Shown here: piece by piece, positions 23,100-36,200 of the stretch
How positions within the stretch are numbered: the first letter of the stretch is position 1
Layout: the number at the start of each line of letters is the position of its first letter
Assembly: GCF_918797505.1 (NCBI RefSeq)
Contig: NC_092795.1
Coordinates: 7,783,434 to 7,847,433 of the forward strand
DNA length: 64,000 nucleotides
Direction: 5' to 3'
Source: Bemisia tabaci
Taxonomy: Eukaryota; Arthropoda; Insecta; Hemiptera; Aleyrodidae
Notes under the pieces: model-generated
The model's input: the letters and a program-made list of their open reading frames with translations, nothing else
What the model was told of the DNA's origin: nothing
Database searches by the model: none
Translations under genes and position numbers: made by a program

Positions 23100-26000
23100 G
23101 TAAGTTGACCATCTTAAATGTTTGAGCTTTAATTTCTTTAGTAAAAGCTACTTAAAATGTCACCGATCATATTAATTAATAAAAGTACAGCAAATGTATA
23201 ATATATGAAACATCATTTTTCCAAAAGATAGTACGAGGAAGACACTACCAATACTAGAGTTTCCAAAATTGCGATGATAGGGTTGGAATCAGTAAGAATT
23301 ATTTGTAAATAAGTGATATTTTTTAAACCTAAAAAAGTTGCATTCAACTGAAAAGAGTGTTGAGTCTTGGGTGTTTAAGTTCGCCTTCATCTGAGGAAGT
23401 ATGCAACGCGCGTTCACCGGTGGCAAAATATCGGTATTATGTGCATAAATATTACAGTCGACGAGACCTTGATCCTCGAGCTATTCTAAAAGGGTACTTT
23501 CTGAATTGCGCTGTACTCTATACGCAAGTTAAATTTGACCTCGATGACTTGGTGTTCTCTGATTGTTCAGGTTTTCGAAGACGGTTCTAAATGTTGCAGC
23601 TGCAGTGACTGGTGTCATAATGGTGGCAGGGATCATCGGCAATGCTCTCACCATTTTGGCATTCTGCAAAACACAAAGGGCAAACAACGTCACGACAGTC
23701 TTCATTGTATGGTTTGTTGAAAAGTTTACGCCTTATCTGTAGACGTTAAAATCCGAAGATTCGGAATTTGGTCAATTTTAAATCGGAGGGTTTTATTTGA
23801 ATAGAGATTAAGATTGCACGACACTGCGTTTTCTTAACAATCCAGGTTTTTAAAGTCGTAGCGAATTAAAAACTTGTTATATTTATACTTATAAGATTTC
23901 AAAATTTCAGTCCTCTCAGGCGCGATGGCTTGGTGATGTTTCTTCCTTTGACTCGTTGAGAGTTACTTAGAACTTAAATCAATGAGTCCAAAACTAATCT
24001 CTCAAAGCTAAAAAGGAATATCTTTTAGTTATTTTTGAATCAAATCATGTCTTCTCTGGCCTCAATTTTAAAAGCGTTGACCAAACGCCGGTGTATAAAG
24101 TTGCTAAGACCTGCGTATTCCCCTTACACCTGTAAAACAATGTATAATTCTTGCCGGCGAGTATTCAAACTGCATTGTGCATGTGCAGCACTGTCGTAAT
24201 TGATTCACGATTCGAGCATTTGAATCGGCACGGTGAGGCTTGATACGTGCACTGCCGTGCTAAGGAAGAACGCCGTATGAGCCTTCAGACGTTGCCATGT
24301 TTCCTTCAATAGAAAAAGAATTGTTTAGGAAAATTGAAGACATTTTTCTTCAAAATTTTCAGACAATTTTGTACGCAATTGATTCTGAAATATCTGAAAA
24401 TTCCAAGGAAAAATATGTATGGATGTTATCAAAAATACATGTCTTATCTACTGAAATTTGACAACTCTCGAATGTTCATACGGCGTATTTCCTTAGCAAG
24501 GCAGTACAGTTCCCCTTTCCTCAGACAAAAAAATCACGTAAAAAGTTGATTGCTCCTACTTAGGTATGTATGTTTTTTTTGCAAATATGTGGTTTTTTTC
24601 TCTTGAATGCAGTTTGTGTGCGGCGGATCTGCTGTTTTGTATGACGGTGCTACCTTTCAACTTGGTGCGATTCACTGGCGGTGCTGGAAGTCTCAGAGAG
24701 GAGGGCCTTGCTTGTAAGCTCCTACCCTTCCTGCAATACGGCAATGTCGGCGTGTCCCTTCTTTTCATCGCAATGATAACCATTAATAGGTATAAATTCG
24801 CTTATTTTGTCGACTGATTCTAATTTCTTGGGCTAATAGTCTCTGTCACTCTCGTAACTTCAACCCAAGTAGCGGTGATCGCGATACATTGCAATTTTAT
24901 CGTTTGCTTATCGCGATTATATCGGTGGCAATATATCGAGATATTATCGCATTAAAAATTGCGATATACGGCGATTAAATCGCTACAAATCGCAATTTTT
25001 GGTTTGATAAAATCATGATCAATTTTCGTCGTTAAATCGAGATTAAATCGCCGTTTATCGCGATTTTTATTTCGAAAATTTGGCGATAAATTGTCGGGCG
25101 ATGAAAGCGCGATTTTATCGCGATAAGATCGAGGATAATCGCTCGGACGTTGATGATCCCAGCGATTTTATCGCCGATAAGTCGCAATATTTATCGATCT
25201 TTCCGTTGAAAAATGCTATTTGGGACTGTCTAGTTGGACCTACTTATTTATGATTGAGACCCAAACAGACCTTGAACAGGCTTCGAAATGAAGGTCCGAT
25301 TAGGGTTCAATAGAACTACCGGACCACGTAGCTCGGTTTGCGACGTTGCAGACTTTCTGTCATACCTACTTTATTTTTTCAATGAAAAATTACTCAACGT
25401 CAAGTCTAGAACTTTTCGGTTATTTTTATTTTCCGTGCGCGGTAAACTCTGTAAAAATTTCAAGGAATGATACTGATTTGCTCTCCTTCAAATAAATAAA
25501 ATGAGAGTGGAACTTTTTAAACACTACTTACGAGGTATACGTGGTCTGATCTCGCCGTCGTTATATTTTTACTAAGGTCTGAGGAGCCTCCATACATCAA
25601 TCGATATCTTTTCAAATTATTTTCACTATATTATTTACTATATACTCACATTAATATCTCTATCCTAGAGCTTATTTGTGTAACTCTTCAATTGTCTTTA
25701 TCATTATAGGGGGAAGAACCGTCTTCTTCATCTCCTTGACAGAGCTACCCCTATTTGTGCACAATTTATCGCGCTTTTTCCAATGCCTGCTTTCTAATTT
25801 TGTTTAATTTCTTGTATTCATTTAATTTAGGTACATAATGATCACACACTATGCGGTCTACAAGAAAATATACCGAACGCCATTCATTGTAGCCATGATA
25901 CTTTTTTGCTGGATTTTCAGCTTTGGAATGCAAATCCCAACCCTCCTTGGGAAATGGGGTAAGTCACACTCTTTCACGATTAAACGCGCAGTCGATGCTT

Positions 26001-27202
26001 TTGGTTTAAGTGTCTAAAAAATCTGAAAAATCAACCAATCATCTCTCGGGACATATTCAATGACCAAAAATATCAGGTTTCCCTTAACTTACTAGCTGTA
26101 CTTTAGGCTCCACGTTTGATGACTGGGAAATCTCTAAATCTGTAAATGTTCCGGAAACTCAGAGATGATGTATGCGAACAGTTACGAAAAATAGCACTAT
26201 TATAAACCACTCAAGGCTCCATTAAACTCTATGGCATCTCAGGTGAATTTAATCTCTCTGTAGGTTGGAAATAAAACTAGACTCTGCATCTGTACGAAAC
26301 TGATGTCAGCAGACGCTAGTGATCATAAGTAGTCTGGCTTAAATGTCGTTATTCCATTATTTCGGTCATTGACGGATCCAGCACGTAGGCAAAATTGTCT
26401 TTTCTCCATTTAAACATATGGAAATGTATCGATTCTTGGAGGGGCCAGATGCTCCGAAAGGAATCGATTATTTAGCATAAGTTAAATGGAAGAAATCATG
26501 TGTTGCCAAATTGCAGGATCTACCTTTGATTTCGGTGCATTAAATGGAACAATACAAAAATATTGTCATTAACTGTTGATATAATTTGATCGCCTTTTTT
26601 TTGTCGGCAGGAACTTACGCTTATGACAGTCGTTTGCAGTCTTGTACCATCATGCCAGACGCCAACGGACGTTCGGCCAAATCAGCACTTTTCTTCGTTG
26701 GTTTCGTCATTCCTTGTCTAGTCATTATATTTTGTTATACTCGCATCTACATGGTCGTCCGCAGGTACTTAAAACATTCAATTTCAAGACAATGTATTAA
26801 AAAAATTCACACGACTACAATGGAGATACGTCCTGAAAATGTCTAAAATGTTCACATTGGGCTTTTACCATAACGTTTCGTTTTCGATGAAATTTCAAAG
26901 TTCGTAGAAAAGGAATAAAATAAAATCCTCTTTGGTAGGCTCTTTGGCGGAGAAGAGATGATTCTTTCTAACCTTCAAAAAAATAAAATACGGCACGGTA
27001 TCTTCAACGGTGCAAACTGAATTTCATGGATTCCTAGTTTTACAATCAAAAGCTTCCATACAGGCAGGACATATGCGTGAATCAAGGGATTCCGGCGGGC
27101 CACATGGGTGACACGGCTCTGGTCCCTGCCATAGACCCTTGCGTGCCGCGCCGCGCCGGCATGGTCGTCCAGTGTAAAATTGCCTCGCCGCCTCGTTATT
27201 GA

Positions 27203-27272
<70 letters not shown>

Positions 27273-30200
27273 GACCTTTATTAGAAAATACAAGAAAATA
27301 TAAATGACCTGCAACAAATGCAGTATATGTATGTAAGTGTGATAATAATAGATAGGTTCAGAGAAAGAAAGAAATTAACAATGCAATATATAACAAAAGG
27401 TAATAGAAAAGTATTAATGGATTATGTGACTCCTTGAGTCAAGGTCGCGCCGGAATTACATCTATGTATACCATCGGCGGGGGGGGTTTGGGACATATGG
27501 TTGTTTTTGCACCTAATAACTTGTTCTACAAAAGACGAGATGCAGTTCCAGTTCTCTTGGGATGATAATAAGAGGTCTTGAGTGTTAAAAAGGGTGAAAT
27601 TCGAGCCAAGCTTAGCTTCAAGAAGGATTCTATCGGTGGAAAAAAAAGGGCAGTGGAAGAAAGTGTGTTCAGGCGAGTCGGGTAAGTTGCATCCTGGGAG
27701 AGGGCAGAGATTATTGTTAAGAATTTTGAATCTGAATAAATAGTCGCAAAAGCTGCCATGACCGCCAAAGAACTGAGTCATGTAGAAATTAGTGTCGCCG
27801 AAGGGTCTATGAAGGAAGCTTCTCAGGTCAGGGATTAAAGATTTAAACCAGATGTCTGACTCAGGTTCACTGTCAAGCCTAGAGACCCACCTCTCAATAA
27901 TATCCGCCCTCACTTGGGGTTTAGGTTCGCCGCTAAATTGCCTGCATCTGGACTCAACATACAAATCGGTTGGGGGGATGCCACTAAGTATATCCAAAAT
28001 GTTATTGGAGACTGTGCGATATGCGGCGCAAATGCTACGTTTGAGCGGTCTGCAAGTTTTAGTTATTATTGCACAGTATTTGGATATCTTAGTGACATCG
28101 GCCCATAAAGGGACGCCATAAAAGAGGGAAGAGTAGACTGCGTTTAGAATGAGTTTTCTTTTTTTGAAGGAGGGACCCCGTATGTTAGGAAGTAAGGGAA
28201 TTAACGATCTATGTACTTTAAGGGCCTTTTCACATGCTTTAATTACGTGGTTTCTGAAACTAAGTCTTTTATCAAGCCAAATTCCTAAATACTTGATGGA
28301 GGGGGAGGGCCTGATAAGACAGCCAAGAACTCGGAAGGATGCCTTCTTCCATTTGCCCCCACCTCCCAGGAAGCAAGCTTCAGTCTTGTCCGGTTCAAGG
28401 CTCAATTTCTTGGGTGACATTTCCTCTCTGATCTCAAGGGAAATTACTTGGGCACTCTGGCGCAGCTCAGATGGTGTTTCAGCCTCGATGATGACCGAGA
28501 GGTCATCTGCGTACCCGATTTTCTCGCACTTTTTGGTATGAATTTTTTTAAGGACCGAATCATAACAGGTGTTAAAGAGAAAAGGGCCAAGGATAGAGCC
28601 CTGAGGGACTCCAGATGTGACAGGGAAGGAGTGGGTGCCGTAAGTAATTGTGCGGTCTGAAAGATAGCTCTTGATTAGATTGATTAAATAGGCAGGAGCA
28701 TTTTTCCTTTCTAGAGATGTTACTATATCTAGCCACGAAAGCGAGTTGAATGCATTTTTTACATCTAACATTAGGATTGCGAGGGCTTTTTTCCCCTTGA
28801 CATCATATTTTTTAGCTACAATGTCTCTTACTGTGTTTATTGCATCAAGGGTTGAACGGCCAGCCCTGAAGCCGAATTGCCTTTCTGAAAGGGGGTCAAC
28901 TGATGAGGAAAGTCTGAATAATATGAGATGTTCGAAAATTTTGCCTAGTCCATTAAGGAGGCAGATGGGCCTGTATTTTTTTATGCCAGCTTTTTTTGGC
29001 TTAGGCAAGAGACAGAGAATAGCTTGCTTCCATTCGATAGGAAAGTTACCTGACAATAGGTAGCTGTTAAACATGTCAGTGCAAGGAGAAATGTTGGAGT
29101 TGACGAAAGTTTTGACGATCTCGGGAGGAATTCTATCAGGGCCGGGTGCTTTTTTGGCTCTGAGGCGGGAGCATGCGCGTTTAACTTCTTCCTGCGAGAA
29201 TGGGATTATCTCTTCATCTACGTACGTTCTCTCCCATGAGATGATGGGGTGTAGAGGAAAAAGTTCAGAAACTACTTTCCTGAGCTCAAACTCAGTTAGC
29301 GACTCATTGTCATGAGATTTGGGTGATTTAAATTTATTACGCATAATTTTATAAGCCCTACCCCAGCAGTCAAATTCGAGTTCTTCGATTAAATTCTCCC
29401 ATCTTTGATTTTTGGATTTAAAAATAGCGTCATTTAGTAGTTTGCGGGAGTTGGAAAACTCTAAGTAGGCCTGGTCATTTTCAGTGGATGATTTGCCTTT
29501 CATTTTGTAGAGGCGTCTACGTGACTGAAGGCATGACTTACGGAGGGACGCTATTTCAGGGGTCCACCAATATGAGGGTTTTTTCTTTGATGACGGATCT
29601 TTAACATCAAAATTTCTGTTGAGTGAGTGAGTAAGAGTTGCTTGGCAACTTTGTGCTGTAAGTACTGTGGTCGCGGCCAGGATTAAGATGACATAACGGG
29701 ATACCATGGATACAAAGGATGGGGTGCGCTCCTTGGAAATCCACCACCCGGTGGGAACCGAGGGCCTTACCGGAGGGGAAGATTCAGTTAGCATATCAAA
29801 CTCGATAGCATGGTGATCACTATGGTTTTCGAAGTTGCTTAGTACTCTAAGATGTGAAAAAAGAGGGAGAGAGGAAATTGAAACAGCGACAACATCTACT
29901 GAAGATTCTCCGTTATGATTTTTAAAGGTGGGATTGAAAGAAGTGGAGTCATTTAAGGTAGCCAAGGAATTGGCTGTAAACCATTCTGAGAGAATTTCAC
30001 CTCTGGGATCGGTAAGTTTGTCACCCCAGGTGAGGGAACGGCTATTGAGGTCACCCATTATGACTATGGGGAGAGATTGTTGGGTGATGGAAAGTTCTAA
30101 TCTAAGCAGAAAATTATTAAAGTCATCAATGGTAAAAGCAGGAGGAAAATGAGGGGGAATATAGCAGATGTAAAAAACAGTATTGTTCCATGTGAAATGG

Positions 30201-33200
30201 ACGAAGCCATCTTCTTTGGTCCAATTTGAGGTAGAACCTGCTAGGGAGTTTGTTGTTTTAACTGCAACTCTAGATGAAAGATCAATAAAAAACCCTTGAT
30301 CTTTCGCTTTAGGGATGTTTGGTTCTGTTAACGCTATTATTCCAGCCCCTGTGTCAAAGGCTCTAGAGACAATGGCTTCATGAGAAAGGGAATGTTTTTT
30401 ACAGTTTGACAATAGTAATTTAAGACACGGCTTATTTTTATGAGATAGAGATAACGGGGTGGGGGGGCCGGCGCGACCTTGACTCAAAGGTTTGGAGGAA
30501 TTCTGATTACGGCGGTCAAAAATCTTTAGTGACGGACTTTGTGTTTGATAACTCTACTACTTGTGATGAGAGGGCATCTGAGTTAGCGGCTATAGGAGGG
30601 AGGGATGGCTGACTCGGTTGGTTCTGATTCTGTTGATTAATTTCCGGGACGGGAAGCGCAGAGGGAGCAGGGTTAGTGAGTATATCACTCTGAAGAGGGG
30701 CAGGATGATCGAACCAGCCGTAATCAGTTTCCCTGATAATTGATTCCATAGCACGGATTTTAGAAGGACAATTAAAGTCTGTGTGATTATGACCATGATA
30801 ATCATTTCTCTCATAAGCGAAGCAGGTAACACACTTTGGAGGAGAATTGCCCGATGGTGGGTTAGGGCAGGCTTTGTCCTTGGTGGGTGAGTGAGCTCCT
30901 AAGCAGGATGAGCAGAGGGGGTCGCTATCACAGAACCTGGATCCGTGACCATATCTGTTGCACCGATAGCATCTTAAAGGGTCCAGCCAGTCTATGCAGT
31001 GTGATTCGAGAGAGTTGATGAAGATAGAGCCATGGAGGATGATTGAGTTACGAACAGCCGGGGAGCATCGGGCGATGACTGTCTTGTTGTTGTTTTTGAG
31101 GTCTTTCTTTGTTCGAAAGGATTTAACAACTTCAAAGTTTTGGTGAAAAGATGATTGTCATTGATGATTGACGTCATCTGGCGGCATTTCCCATTTAAAC
31201 ACATGTATTTTAGCGGAATCGGTTATTTTGTCATATCTCCTCTAATAATTGCTCAATTTATGAATCAAGGGTATCTTCGTGTTCAGTTTACTCAGAGGAT
31301 TCCACTTAAACAGGAAATTCATCAAATTTCAGATCCTTGCAAATTCTCCATTGGCCTACCCGTCTTTCGTCTCTGACGCAAACATATATTTGGCTTATTA
31401 CTATGCCGGCAGGCTATATTATAATTCCCTCTGACATTCTGGAATTCCTAGAAATTATACACCCAGTCAGCCTAATAGACACTACCATTCTGTTTATCAT
31501 TCTCTTAACCAGAAAATCAAAAAAAATGATTCGATCTCCTCATAGGTCCCGTTTCAGGCAGGTTTACTTTCTTTATCTGCTCAAACAAGTACTGTAACTG
31601 GATAGCATTTTGCAAAAAGGAAGCAGGAGCACCCTTATGTTGCTAGGATTGCGCATCTTACACTCTTCGCAAAAACTTACTAAAATAATGCAAAAAAATG
31701 AATTTACTAAAGAAATTTTCGTCTTGAATTTATAGTTTATTGGGAGTACAGATAAAACTTGTTTGGATTATCAATTTATACTTGAAAGGTAAATAAGTTT
31801 CCCAATCTTAACAACATTGGAATTCTCTCGGTTCTTTTTTGCAAAATGCAATCCAACTCATGTGTGCATGAGCGGATGAAAAAGTCAGACATATCTATAG
31901 GAGGATCTACGATCTGCCACAGGATAGGGACAGTGGCGTGGCGTAAATTTCGACATATCGATTGTTATGCCGTTTAAACCTATGGAAAAGGATCGATTAT
32001 TAAGGTGTTCGCTGCGAACACCCTATTTATCGATCCTTTTCCATAGGTTTAAACGGCATAACAATCGATATGTCGAAATTTACGCCACGGTACTGGACAG
32101 GGAGTGATTTATTTACATTATGCCACGCGCATCCTCCAAAATTTTGCATGAAAATCAGTCACTCGGTGGAACCTCCAGCAATGAACACCCGGGTAAAATA
32201 ATGAATGTTTCAGTTTTTTGGTTTGTCAGTTTAAACGCCCATTAAAAACTCAGACCCCCTCTCCTTAGTGGTTCAGTAAGTTTCTTTTGTGTGGTTCGGT
32301 CCTCAAATCGAGGACTGTTTTGCTGAGTCTACACTAAAAACGAAGGACCGCGATTACAATGTAAAGCAAGTAGAATTCGCTAGCATGATTCTTGTCCCTC
32401 ATTGGGGTCATACACACATTGTTCCGAGGAGTTTCATATCCCTCGCTCCCTAATTACACCGAGGCCTCAAACTTCATGAATAGAGTGAGGGTCTCCCATG
32501 TTTATTAGAACGAGTGGGGCTCGAAGTTTTATGATGAAGGGCAGAGGAGCAGCCTGAGTGCTGTCTACACGGCGTATGAATTGGTCAATTCAGGAACGTA
32601 ATATGTGAAGTTTCTGATGGGCTTTGACATGTAAGCATTCTTATGGACGCTAGGTCACAGTGGTCTTGAAGTAAAAAACAAATGTGACATAAATGTACCC
32701 AAAAACGGTTCGCAGGAGATGAGTCAACGGTACTTGTTAACCTTAAAATAGTGAAAAAGCAAAATCTTGCCTGGTTCTAATTTCGAGATCAATTTGAAAT
32801 TTAACATAGTAAATACAAGTTTTCTACAAATTTTGATCCGCTTTTTTATTTATTTGTCCATTGAATCGGTGTTGATCGGTTCACGTTTTTATTTTTCGTT
32901 TGATTCGTGTCGATCGGATACATACCCTCTCGATACATGCAGACTACCTACCATACTCTTTTTTTCGTAACTGAGCAATTCGCCTTCTGCTGCGTCTACA
33001 GCAATTGTTGTTACGAATATGTTGTGCGTCCTGATTTCAGTGCATTACATACTCGACTCTATGAAGGCGTTTCATGTGCGAAAGCGATTCGCCTTCAGTT
33101 TCGTCTGCAGCAATTGTTGTTACGAATATGTTGTGCGTGCTGATTTCAGCGCATTACATACTCGACTCTCTGAAGGCGTTTTATGTGCGCAAGTAGCGCA

Positions 33201-36200
33201 ATCTGTCGGAGAACGAACGAAGTAGGAATCGAGCGCTTCATTCAATCTCACTTTTGTTGCTCTCCAACAGGGTGCTCTACTTTCGCACATGAAACGCCTT
33301 CAGAGAGTCAAGTATGTAATATGCTGAAATCAGCACGCACAACATATTCGTAACAACAATTGCTATAGACGCATCAGAAGGCGAATTGTTCCGTTAAAAA
33401 CAAATAAAGAGTATGATAGGTAGCCTGCATGTAACGAGAGGGTATGTATGATCGACATGAGTCGAACGAAAAATAAAAACATGAACCGATCAACGCCGAT
33501 TCAATGGACAAATGGATAAAAAGCGGAACAAAATCTGTGGAAAACTTGCATTCACCATGGAAATTTCAAATTGCGATACCTCGAAATTAGGATCAGCCAA
33601 AATTTTCTCTGAAAAAAAAGTGAAGTTGATTTAACATTCTGGTTGTAAAAAAAGTGTGCAAGAACTTACAAAATGCTGAATTAACTGCCATAGCAGATAC
33701 TTCAGCAATGTCAAGATGTAAAACTAACTGCAGTAGCGAGTATTAATTTAGCATTTTGTGAATTTTCGCACAATTTCTTTACATCCAGAATGTTAAATCA
33801 ACTTCACTTTTTTTTCGGTGTTGATTTTTCGCCATTTTAAATCCACACGTATCATAGACTCACACCCTGCAAACCGTTTTTGGGTACATTTTTGTCGCAT
33901 TTCTTTGCTTCAAGACCGGTGTGAGGTGCGGTTCGGTACACCTGAGGCTTGCCTCATTACAGAAGGAAAGCATAAATCATTATTTAAAAGTTTGAATATA
34001 GCGAGAGAACATGCGACGCGACGGTCCTCAGGGAGAGTGACGGAAAAGGTGCTTGTTATGTGTTCTGTGGAAAAGGTGAGCCCACGAAGATAAAATGTTC
34101 ACGGTTTGGTTGAATTTGGTCGAAAACTGAGAGTTTGAGATTTTAGCATGAAGCATTTAAAATCCTGAAAATAAGTTTACTTTTTAGTTAATAGAGGGTG
34201 TAAAGCTGCCGTATGATCTAGCAATTTCCTACCCTGAATACAGCAGACAATAATTTTAATTACGCATTTGAACCATAGAATCCACATCGTCATAATCCCT
34301 GTTTGTTTTGACAATTGTTCGCGTTCCCCCCCCCAAAAAAAAATTTAGAACACTCCTCCATGCCCTAGTATCAATTGGGTACTGAATTTTGAGTTTATAG
34401 GGGCGAAGGTCCCTTTTACCGTAGGCGCGGTCATATACGATATGGAGATTATTAACCTGCCGTTTGCAAAAATTCATGGAAATTGGCCCGACATATCTCT
34501 TTGACTCAGCTCAAAAGTCATAGTAATTTTGATAGCGCATTATTACTAAAAATAAAATCAATGTTTGCATGAGCCCATTCACTTTCAAAATCATTAGCCT
34601 GTTTTAGAGAGAGCATTGCCGCATTTCATCTTGTATTGAGTCAATAGATAATAAAGCGTCTGCAATTTTGGCTAACTGACACTGATCAGCAATAAACTTC
34701 ATGGGTATCATTCAATCTCTTTACGGTCATTGTTGCAGATCTGACACGAGAATGCGGAGACATGCGGCTACTAATACAAAACTGTCTCGAAAAGGAAAAG
34801 AGCAGAAAGAAGTGAAGTTGAAACGAAATGAATGGCGGATTACAAAAATGGTGTTAACGATTTTCCTCTCGTTCCTAGTCTGCTACCTTCCAATTACCAT
34901 CATTAAAATCGCCGACAGTAAAATATTTTATCCAAGTAAGTATCAGCATGATTAGCTGATCGCTATAGTGTAGCCATGGAGTTAGTTTTTGCATGAACGG
35001 CAGAATGAAGGCGTACACCACATTCTGAAACAAGACTTGGTTCTATGTGAATAGCAAATGGGCGGCATTAGCTGAGAATTGCAGGGTTGTAAGATGGTTT
35101 TTCATAGTGAAATTTTGCGAAAAAACTAAAAAATTCATTAAAATGTGCATAAAATTATTTACTAGGGGGAGAAATAGGTCATCAAAAGCGAACAGTCAAG
35201 TTGACGCAGCAAGGTGATGCCCGAAGCTGAATTGGATTACATTTTGCAATAAGGAACCACTATTTCTAGCCCATTTTAGAAACAACATACATGCCATTGC
35301 ATGCCCTAGATGCCCAGATATGTGATTTTATGGGAGAGTCAGAGATAGTGGTTCCTTATTGCAAAATGTAATTCAATTCACAATCAGCAAACTCCGTCTA
35401 TCCCACTTAACTACGTCATTAGAGCCCACCAAATAAATTGTTATAAACAGATTACATTGTCGGCATTTTCAAAACGAGATTTCTTTGTCATTCAGGATTA
35501 CCCCCCCCCCCCCCCCAAAAAAAAAATCTGGAAAACATCCTAAAAGCTTATACTACTCCGTACTTTTAGAATATGAATTCAAAGAAATGGAAGCCATTGA
35601 CCTATCGCGGATAGCCTTCTTTAAACCATTAGGGAATATCTAATTTTACGGGTCAAAATAGTTTCATCATTGTCTGTATCTTCACCAGTGGTGAGGCGTT
35701 AATGATCAATTATCGATTTTTCCCCATTTGAAACTGTAGTACGGAATTGACTATTATTGTTTATCGATCCATTTCCATGGGTTTAAATGGACAAAATCGA
35801 TACATCGTAAAGCACGCCACGCAACTGTTCTTCACATTATCGCGAGACTTTAAATTTAGATCAAGTAAAGGCCAAATAGGTGGGCTTTGCTTTAAAAAAT
35901 ATTAGACAGTAGTGGGATGATCGAAATGTACCAAACATAGAGTGTTGGAGTCAAACTCTTCATAAAATTATGTTGTCCTCATTTTAATTGTAGATATTTC
36001 AGTTTATCATACGATTAGCGGCACTATCAATTTATTGATAGAAAAGATGCACCGTAATTTCCTAGCGTTGTTGTCAGATGTATATACGTCGCAGGCAGTT
36101 AGCAATCACAGGGAATTTGCAAGCGGCTTACATATAGTTTCAGTATTGGGCATCGGTATCATGAAGGTTTGGTGGGGATAGCGAATGGCCTTCGGGGGCA

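Larger units (their letters stand above)
27208..31170 (-). mobile_element. Non-LTR retrotransposon, R1/I-like, 5'-truncated
   Basis: An antisense insertion in the large GPCR intron. In its own orientation: an incomplete, frameshifted gag-like ORF1 with zinc knuckles, an open ORF2 (endonuclease plus reverse transcriptase), a 150-nt 3' UTR, and a 62-nt poly(A) tail (the T run at 27208-27269). The 5' border is near 31160-31175, where sequence shared with 49663-49705 begins. Target-like ATTGAT..GATT sequence occurs at both borders, not cleanly enough to call a duplication. Confidence 0.85.

Noticed and set aside
27526..30152. Numerous plus- and minus-strand ORFs of 64-130 codons across the retrotransposon
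   Set aside because: They are shadows of the 1021-codon ORF2 in other frames and show no family features.
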